Part shown: positions 58,273 through 64,000 of the stretch, piece after piece | Numbering within the stretch: position 1 is the stretch's first letter | Layout of the letters: each line of letters begins with the position of its first letter | DNA from: Hofstenia miamia | Lineage: Eukaryota > Xenacoelomorpha > Acoela | NCBI GenBank assembly: GCA_004352715.1 | Contig: SCFE01000046.1 | Span: 74,345-138,344 of the forward strand | Direction: 5' to 3' | DNA length: 64,000 nt | Position numbers and translations under genes: made by a program | The notes under the pieces: generated by a model | What the model saw: only the letters and a program-made list of their open reading frames with translations | The model's database searches: none | Told to the model about the DNA's origin: nothing

Positions 58273-58996
58273 GGTTAGTGGTGCGCGGTAGTTTTTGTAA
58301 AAAAATACTGAGAACATTCGTCGCCAACCACCGAAATAGTTAACATTTTATTGCCCTTACAACTAGTGCTTGTCATGGCAACAAACTGGATTTTTCTAAG
58401 ATGTTAAAAGAAAGATGTTCCTGACTTGTTTTTTAGGATTATTAATCATCCATAGAAAGGTTATAAAGTCTATTTCTAAGGCATTGTGTAAATAAGGCCA
58501 ATTTTATTAGAGTTAGTAAAAACAATGCTGTATACATTACATGTATCAATCGCAAAATATTTACTGTTGGAAACTTGTTAACGAAATTTCAAGTGAACCC
58601 TAAAAAATCATTTACAAAATTCCACAAGGCTAATGCCTAAAGCATTTTTAAATGAATGTATTTGAGAGGCATTTTGGGTTTAATCTTCGTGCTTATCCTT
58701 TTTATCGTTTGTTCATATCAATACATTGAGCTTTGTAATTTGATCAGCACTTGAAAATATTCATTCATCACATTCAGAGTTAATGTCTTTTAACTCAATC
58801 CCCATATAATTTATTGGTTGTGATTTAGCACATTGCCACCCTTTTTAATGTGAAGGGTTGTAGTTAGACTGTACATGGTCCCCGTGGCAGTTTCTGTTAT
58901 TTTCGCGAAATTCTATATTTTTATCGATTGCTTTAGAAAACGGTGAAGGTTATGGCAAATTCCAAACCGAAGCCAGACACTCACTCTAATTATATT
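58273..58996. mobile_element. Possible diverged relative of the 33.5-kb hAT MITE
   Basis: Left TAGTGGTGCGCGGTAGT resembles TAGGGATCGGCGGTATAC. The interior ATTTTATTGCCC...TTGTCATGGCAAC resembles the ATGTTATTGCCA...CTTGGCAAAC of the MITE at 33490. The right side AAAACGGTGAAGG...CAAACCGAAGCC resembles AAAACCGTTAG...GAAGCCGAAACCG. It is longer than the first copy and no target duplication was found. Confidence 0.35.
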
Positions 58997-61900
58997 TGCT
59001 TGAACAAATCATATTAAATTCATTCACTTGTTGGCGGGATTTCTATAAATTGCGAAAATCGCCCTTTGTACATTAAGCCTTGAGATTGTAGACTTGATTT
59101 TCAAATCAGCGTTTTGGCCACTCCGAGCAATAAGAGTGATGATCAAAGCTGAGACTGATCATCAGATTAATCCCGATGTTGGATTTTCCTTTGAAAGTTT
59201 TGCTCTGGTTTGCTTTAGACCGGTAGATATTAGTAACTGTTTCGAGAGTTGCTAGGTACCCTTGATAAACATCAAATACTGTTTCACTTATTTTTAAGTC
59301 AATTGAACGTTATTTGCAGCAGTGCCAAGTCTCTGTAGGTCCCCAAATTTGTCATTTTTGTAGAAATGCTCAGTACTTGAAGTTGCTTGTGAATTGTAAT
59401 TCTATAATTATTGCGTAAAAAATAATTGTCAAAACAACTTTCAGTTGACAAGGACGTTCCAAAAAAATTTTCAATGTTTTAATGATTAGGTAATTATATC
59501 AGAGTAGGGGCTTTCTGGCATTTCTACAGCATGAACCAACTCTTTAAAATTGCTACTTCATGTTGTGTAGATTTTTCCTTCAAATTGAATTTTTGACCTT
59601 TAAAACGACTCTTTTTTAAAAAATGAATCGTCTTGTCCTATATAACTAGTACATGTTAAGTACGTATTTTTCATGAGTAATACACAATTTTATATAGGAA
59701 CTTTTTGGACTTAATTATATCCTTTCATTAACACTGTATTAAGACCTTGACAATGGAATTGCTCATAGTTGCACATTCCTCTTTGAGGAATTAGAATTTG
59801 CAGTGTGTGGAATGTGTTGGTGTATTGTTAATATTTAATTGTTTTCTTTTATTTTATGAGCGTAGGTGTTGTATTCATCCCACATCTACTCATTTAATTT
59901 ATATGCATTTAATTGTCTGGTCGAGACACATCTATACATTCAACTGACCAAATTTTCAATTCCAAAATGTATTTCATTCGGGATACAGTGCGTAGTTCTT
60001 ATAAAGAAATTATACCTTTTGTGTTTTAACTTTTTTGTCGGTTTTTTCAAAATTTTTAATTTAGACATCAAATAACTTTTGAATTCCAGTTGTTTTATTT
60101 TTAAAGCAATTATTACGTCTTAATGTTTTTTATAAACCGCATCATAGTTGAAATATGATCAATATTTTGCCATCCAAATCTAATATTATAAAAAATAGTA
60201 AATTTTAATGTGACCCTGTTATAATAAGTACAATTTTGATTTGGCCGATACCCTTCCCATAAACTATTTTGGTCCTTTGTGGTTAACACTAAAATAGCGA
60301 TTACTCCTTGAGAATAAATTACATCTGATGTTTCAAACGCGAAAATTATATAATAGAAACAATATTTCTACAACAACTTCAATGAAATTATCAATATAAT
60401 TGGAAGTATATGTACCTGCTAGTGTTGTGCTGAATGAATAATGAAGCAAAGAAAAAATACTTATGGGGCATTTTGATCTATCGTGGCGTTTCTAGTGTTA
60501 ACGGGGGATGGCTTATGGTTATGGGCAATTTTTTGAAATCTATAATATCCAGTGCCATTTTAGGCCCAATCCCACTGAAATATGCAGTCTCATAGTACTG
60601 GGACCAGTAAATAAAGCCCACTGGTCCTGCAAGACCCTATGTGGATTAGTTCTACACAACCGCTAGCATAGACAAATTTAGTATTTGAATTTGTCCATTC
60701 GAATATGTTTGCCTTTTCTTATCTAATTCCAGGTATGTGCAATCGTAAATGTTTGCATTAGCTAGATTTTAACCTTCTGCATAGCGATGCTATTACCCAA
60801 ACATTTTTTAGTTTTTTCAGAAATCAACGTTAATTTAGTTTTTAAAAAACTAAACGTTAAATATAAACACAAGCTCCATTGGTGTTTTATGAGAAGTCGA
60901 CTAATTTCCCAAGTTGTATAAATATGTTTAATGCGTTATTTATATCCAAAATTACGAGCTAATTTCTCGCTTAAGACGTCAGTTAAGAGTTATAAATGTT
61001 TGCAACATTTTCGAATATTTATCTAATCTCAACAAACCTCTCCGTTTATCTTTTATTATTACGCATTGGAATCTGATTTTGAGTTGCTTCTAAGCATAGA
61101 AATTTGGATAAAGAAGTGTTCGTTTGTAGATGCATTTGCGGATGTCTTTAAATGACGCAGACGCACATCGTTTGTTGCGTTTACTGTTGACCAATATGAT
61201 TTGTAAAGCTAACCAATTCCATTTTCTCGCACTTCTACTTTATTAAATGCCTACTACTAGCCTCTGTTGATCTTGCTAATCCCTTCTAAATCCTCACTCG
61301 AATAATCATATTTGAGATTTCAGTACCAGTTAAGCCTGCTATCCCACGTCAGTTACCACCTACCTTCTGCGACTTTGAAACAGGCCTCCGCCTCAATTTA
61401 TTTATTTCCTTTTATCATTTGTCAATCTCCTTCGGACTGCTTTCGAATGTGTACGTCGCAGACAAAACTTACAAACTTAATTATTCACACGGTTACCTAA
61501 TAAAACTGCCATTTTACTAGAGGAGAAAAATTTTATTAGCACTAATAACTAACTTTAAAGACAGTTTCTCAAATGGTTTCATTTAATGAAATTAAATTTT
61601 CGCAGTCTTCATCAAGTACTTGATACGATTACAATTTCAAATTTTATTTAATTTGATTTTTTTAGGAACTTTATTAAGGTCGTGTCAAGTACACAGTTGA
61701 ACCAGTTTAAAAAATTTTCACTGTTTTCTGATTTAACCAGTTAATAACTTGATCAAATTTTTAACCGCGCCCAATTCGTGAGCTGTGAAATTTTCCGCAA
61801 TTTATAGTGCAAGATAGTAGCTAAAGATTCGCTCTGAGATGGTCTTTCTACCCGAGACCACAAACATGATTTTGTTTTTTCACTTGAAAGAATAATTTAC

Positions 61901-62979
61901 TTTGGTTTGTAAATGGGATTTTCGATAACTTTTCACGAAATCCGATTTTTAATCTGATAATATTCATCTTGATTTATAAATAACATTTAAATATGTTTAT
62001 ATCAATAATTCTTTCTTGATTGTTCAATTTTTGAAAAATTCAATATTTGAGGATTTTGAAACGAATGAGAAGGTCTCGATTTCTATAAGTCTTACGTTGT
62101 AGTTTGGCGTTGTCGTGTTTAAATGTCAAATGGTTTCCTTTACTTTTGAAAGTAATTCATATGGCAATTGACTGTTAAATTGGGATGTAGACGTAAATAA
62201 CTTGTTCCTATTACAGTATATTGCATTATAATGCTAAAGCATTCTTACTCTCCTCTAAAGCCTTATTTCCTAAAGGTTCTAGTATACGGTATATCTGAAA
62301 GCATAGAACTCCAGGCTTCGGTAGCGGAAGCTTAATACGCCAATATCTTATTTTAGATACATAGCATCCAAAAACATTTTCACTCAGACTTCATCAGTGG
62401 AACTCTTTCCAATTGCGTCTGACTAGAAATGTTTAAATGTTTATTTTTCGAATATTGCATTTGTTATCGTACTACTATTCAAATTGTTTTATAATAAAGT
62501 CGTTTACTATAAAATATTGAAATTTAAAAATTTTATCAACCAAATCAGTCTGCTTATTCTTAAATGACCAGGGTTGGCATTTTTAAATCATATGTTGTTT
62601 TAAACACTGTTTAGAACTGTTTAAACATGGTTTACAATGTTTTTAAATGTTTTTTTCAATCCCGTATAAAATTTTATGTAAATTTAGGAAAATTATTTTT
62701 GGGAATTGTTCATTCGTGCATAGCCGCCTTCCTGTATGAAACGAGAAATAAATGTTTATAAGGTTATCATAATTCAATGTTTGCTATTATATGTTTTAGC
62801 AAAATTTTTGTGATTTGAAGAAAACATTATTATTATTGTTTAACACGTTTTTTGTAGATACACTAACTAATTTCATCACATAGTCGTATTTAAAATTTCC
62901 ATTACAACTTTATACTTTTGAAGCAGTACAAAATGTAAAAACAAACTATTTTTCCTTTAAAGTCACAAACAGTTTTTAC

Positions 62980-63240
62980 TTTCTCCTGCAATTTCCGCCA
63001 AACCTAATAGGAAGTTTGGGAAACCTGGATTTGGTGAAAATTTGTTATCGAAATTATTCGGGTGTTGGAAGTATATTAATATATGATGTTTTATTCAGTG
63101 GAAAATCCGATTTTTTTTCAAATACATTGATAATCTTCCCGTAACTATTCTTCCGATAAAAACAGTGGGATAAGGATCATGGCAGCTTCAACACATCAAC
63201 TACTTCGTGTTCTGTTAATAAACATTCCATCAGAAGTCGT
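62980..63240 (+). repeat. Dispersed repeat, copy 2
   Basis: Counterpart of 42760-43020, ending about 90 bases before exon 4; see that entry for the shared blocks. Confidence 0.7.
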
Positions 63241-63326
63241 GTTTTGGTTGTTTAGGGTTAATAGTAAAATGATAAAGCAAATGGGCTTACGGTACTCTCT
63301 CACTTTAGTCTATTCATGCTTTTTAG

Positions 63327-63500
63327 AAGTTAATGACTGCGACGATGCCATCGATGAGGCTGATTGTCTACCTGCGCCTAAGGCCACCACCCGCTGTAAT
63401 AGTCCACACATACCCAAACAAATTTCAGACGACTTGGTTTGCAACTACATTACAGATTGTTACAGTAATGAGGATGAACTAGTCAAGTGCTTCGACTATA
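63327..63500 (+). CDS. LDLa-repeat protein, exon 4: end of module 3 and degenerate module 4
   Basis: The acceptor TTTTTAG ends at 63326. The first two bases plus G from exon 3 make Glu 132. The exon completes module 3 (VNDCDDAIDEADC; Cys 136, Cys 145; acidic residues 131, 135, 138, 141 and 142), giving a regular six-Cys LDLa. A short Pro/Ala/Thr linker follows, then Cys 155 and SDDLVCNYITDCYSNEDELV ending KC: Cys 170, 176 and 186. This fourth module lacks the second and third cysteines, so one disulfide is missing or comes from elsewhere. The exon ends at a GTAAGT donor (63501) in phase 1 and is 174 nt, symmetric 1-1. The gene continues off the right edge. Confidence 0.88.
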
Positions 63501-64000
63501 GTAAGTATTCTGGTTTCATTTTTTTATTCGTTTTTTAGTAGCATGCTTTTTATGAAGTTTTTTATCAATTTTTATCTTCAATCTTAATAATTTATATACG
63601 AGCAGCTCATAATATTAAGATTATCAAAAAAATTGTACAATCTGGGAGGACGCCCAACATGTTTATAGTACTCATTGGACCTATTTTTTCATTGATCATG
63701 CAATTTTATATTGCCCATCGCTAAATATTTTTAAACAGAGGTCATATGATAAAGTTATAGGAGTTTATGTGTAGAAACCATAGTATTCAAAAGGTTGAAA
63801 ACGTATAAACTAAGATATAGAATTTAAACCTGAGTGGATGGACAATTGGAGGGAATAAACGAAAAATTTCATAAGAGGACAGAAAGAATTGAATGAGAAA
63901 GGTAAAAATAAATGAATGAATTAATGGCGACGGAAGGAAGAAATCAGAGATTAATGAAGGAAGAAAGCGAGAACTGAATGAACATGTGAATTTATAAATG
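63501..64000 (+). other. Start of intron 4
   Basis: AT-rich, then purine-rich from about 63835 (GGAAG/GAATGAA repeats). No further exon seen before the window ends. Confidence 0.55.

Larger units (their letters stand above)
56428..63326 (+). other. Intron 3 of LDLa gene (about 6.9 kb)
   Basis: No gene supported inside. It holds possible decayed hAT copies (57.2-57.5 and 58.27-59.0 kb), small hairpins at about 59135-59160 and 60601-60627, and a dispersed repeat next to exon 4. A 111-codon frame at 56624-56959 is AT-rich without motifs and treated as chance. Confidence 0.65.

Overview
The window looks like AT-rich nuclear DNA of an invertebrate animal. It has spliced genes with long introns, Ty3/gypsy, Penelope, LINE, mariner and hAT/pogo-type elements, (TA)n microsatellites and assembly gaps. 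Nothing in it is bacterial: there are no operons, ribosome binding sites or CRISPR arrays. The phylum cannot be fixed from the sequence. Repeated CGA-to-TGA stops and CG-to-TG/CA changes between element copies suggest a genome with CpG methylation.

Bases 1-27,700 are almost entirely mobile DNA. A minus-strand gypsy RT/RNase H fragment (1-1054) meets a 1000-N gap. Next come two unrecognised AT-rich open frames (2055-3135) and a perfect 13 x 157 bp satellite (3994-6034). From 7.5 to 27.7 kb lies a nest of three related Ty3/gypsy families, called A, B and C here, whose PBS resembles the 412/mdg1 tRNA-Arg type. The A copy has an intact LTR (8631-9781) and a coiled-coil gag that breaks off into a truncated B LTR. 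B gag/protease/RT follows, decayed and carrying a 53-bp LTR-like insertion with a 4-bp target duplication. B pol then meets a minus-strand pol fragment that was itself hit by family C (LTR 16289-17229, gag, protease, RT). C stops at a terminal inverted repeat around a second 1000-N gap. Four B LTR copies in the same minus orientation follow, one with a clean GTAA target duplication.

Bases 27.7-34.2 kb hold a decayed LINE split by a 5'-truncated D34D mariner, a second LINE remnant on the other strand, and a 319-bp hAT-like MITE.

From 34.3 kb to the right edge runs one host gene on the plus strand that I could assemble by splice phase. Exon 1 (34286-34472) encodes a signal peptide and an LDL-receptor class A (LDLa) module. 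A 61-nt exon (52346-52406), an exon at 56282-56427 and an exon at 63327-63500 follow. Their phases (1, 2, 1, 1) join without a break and reconstitute two six-cysteine LDLa repeats across splice junctions, so the product is a secreted or extracellular multi-LDLa protein that continues beyond the window. Its 17.9-kb first intron contains Penelope fragments with a hammerhead-like motif, several MITEs, a foldback repeat at a gap, and an unexplained 110-codon open frame.
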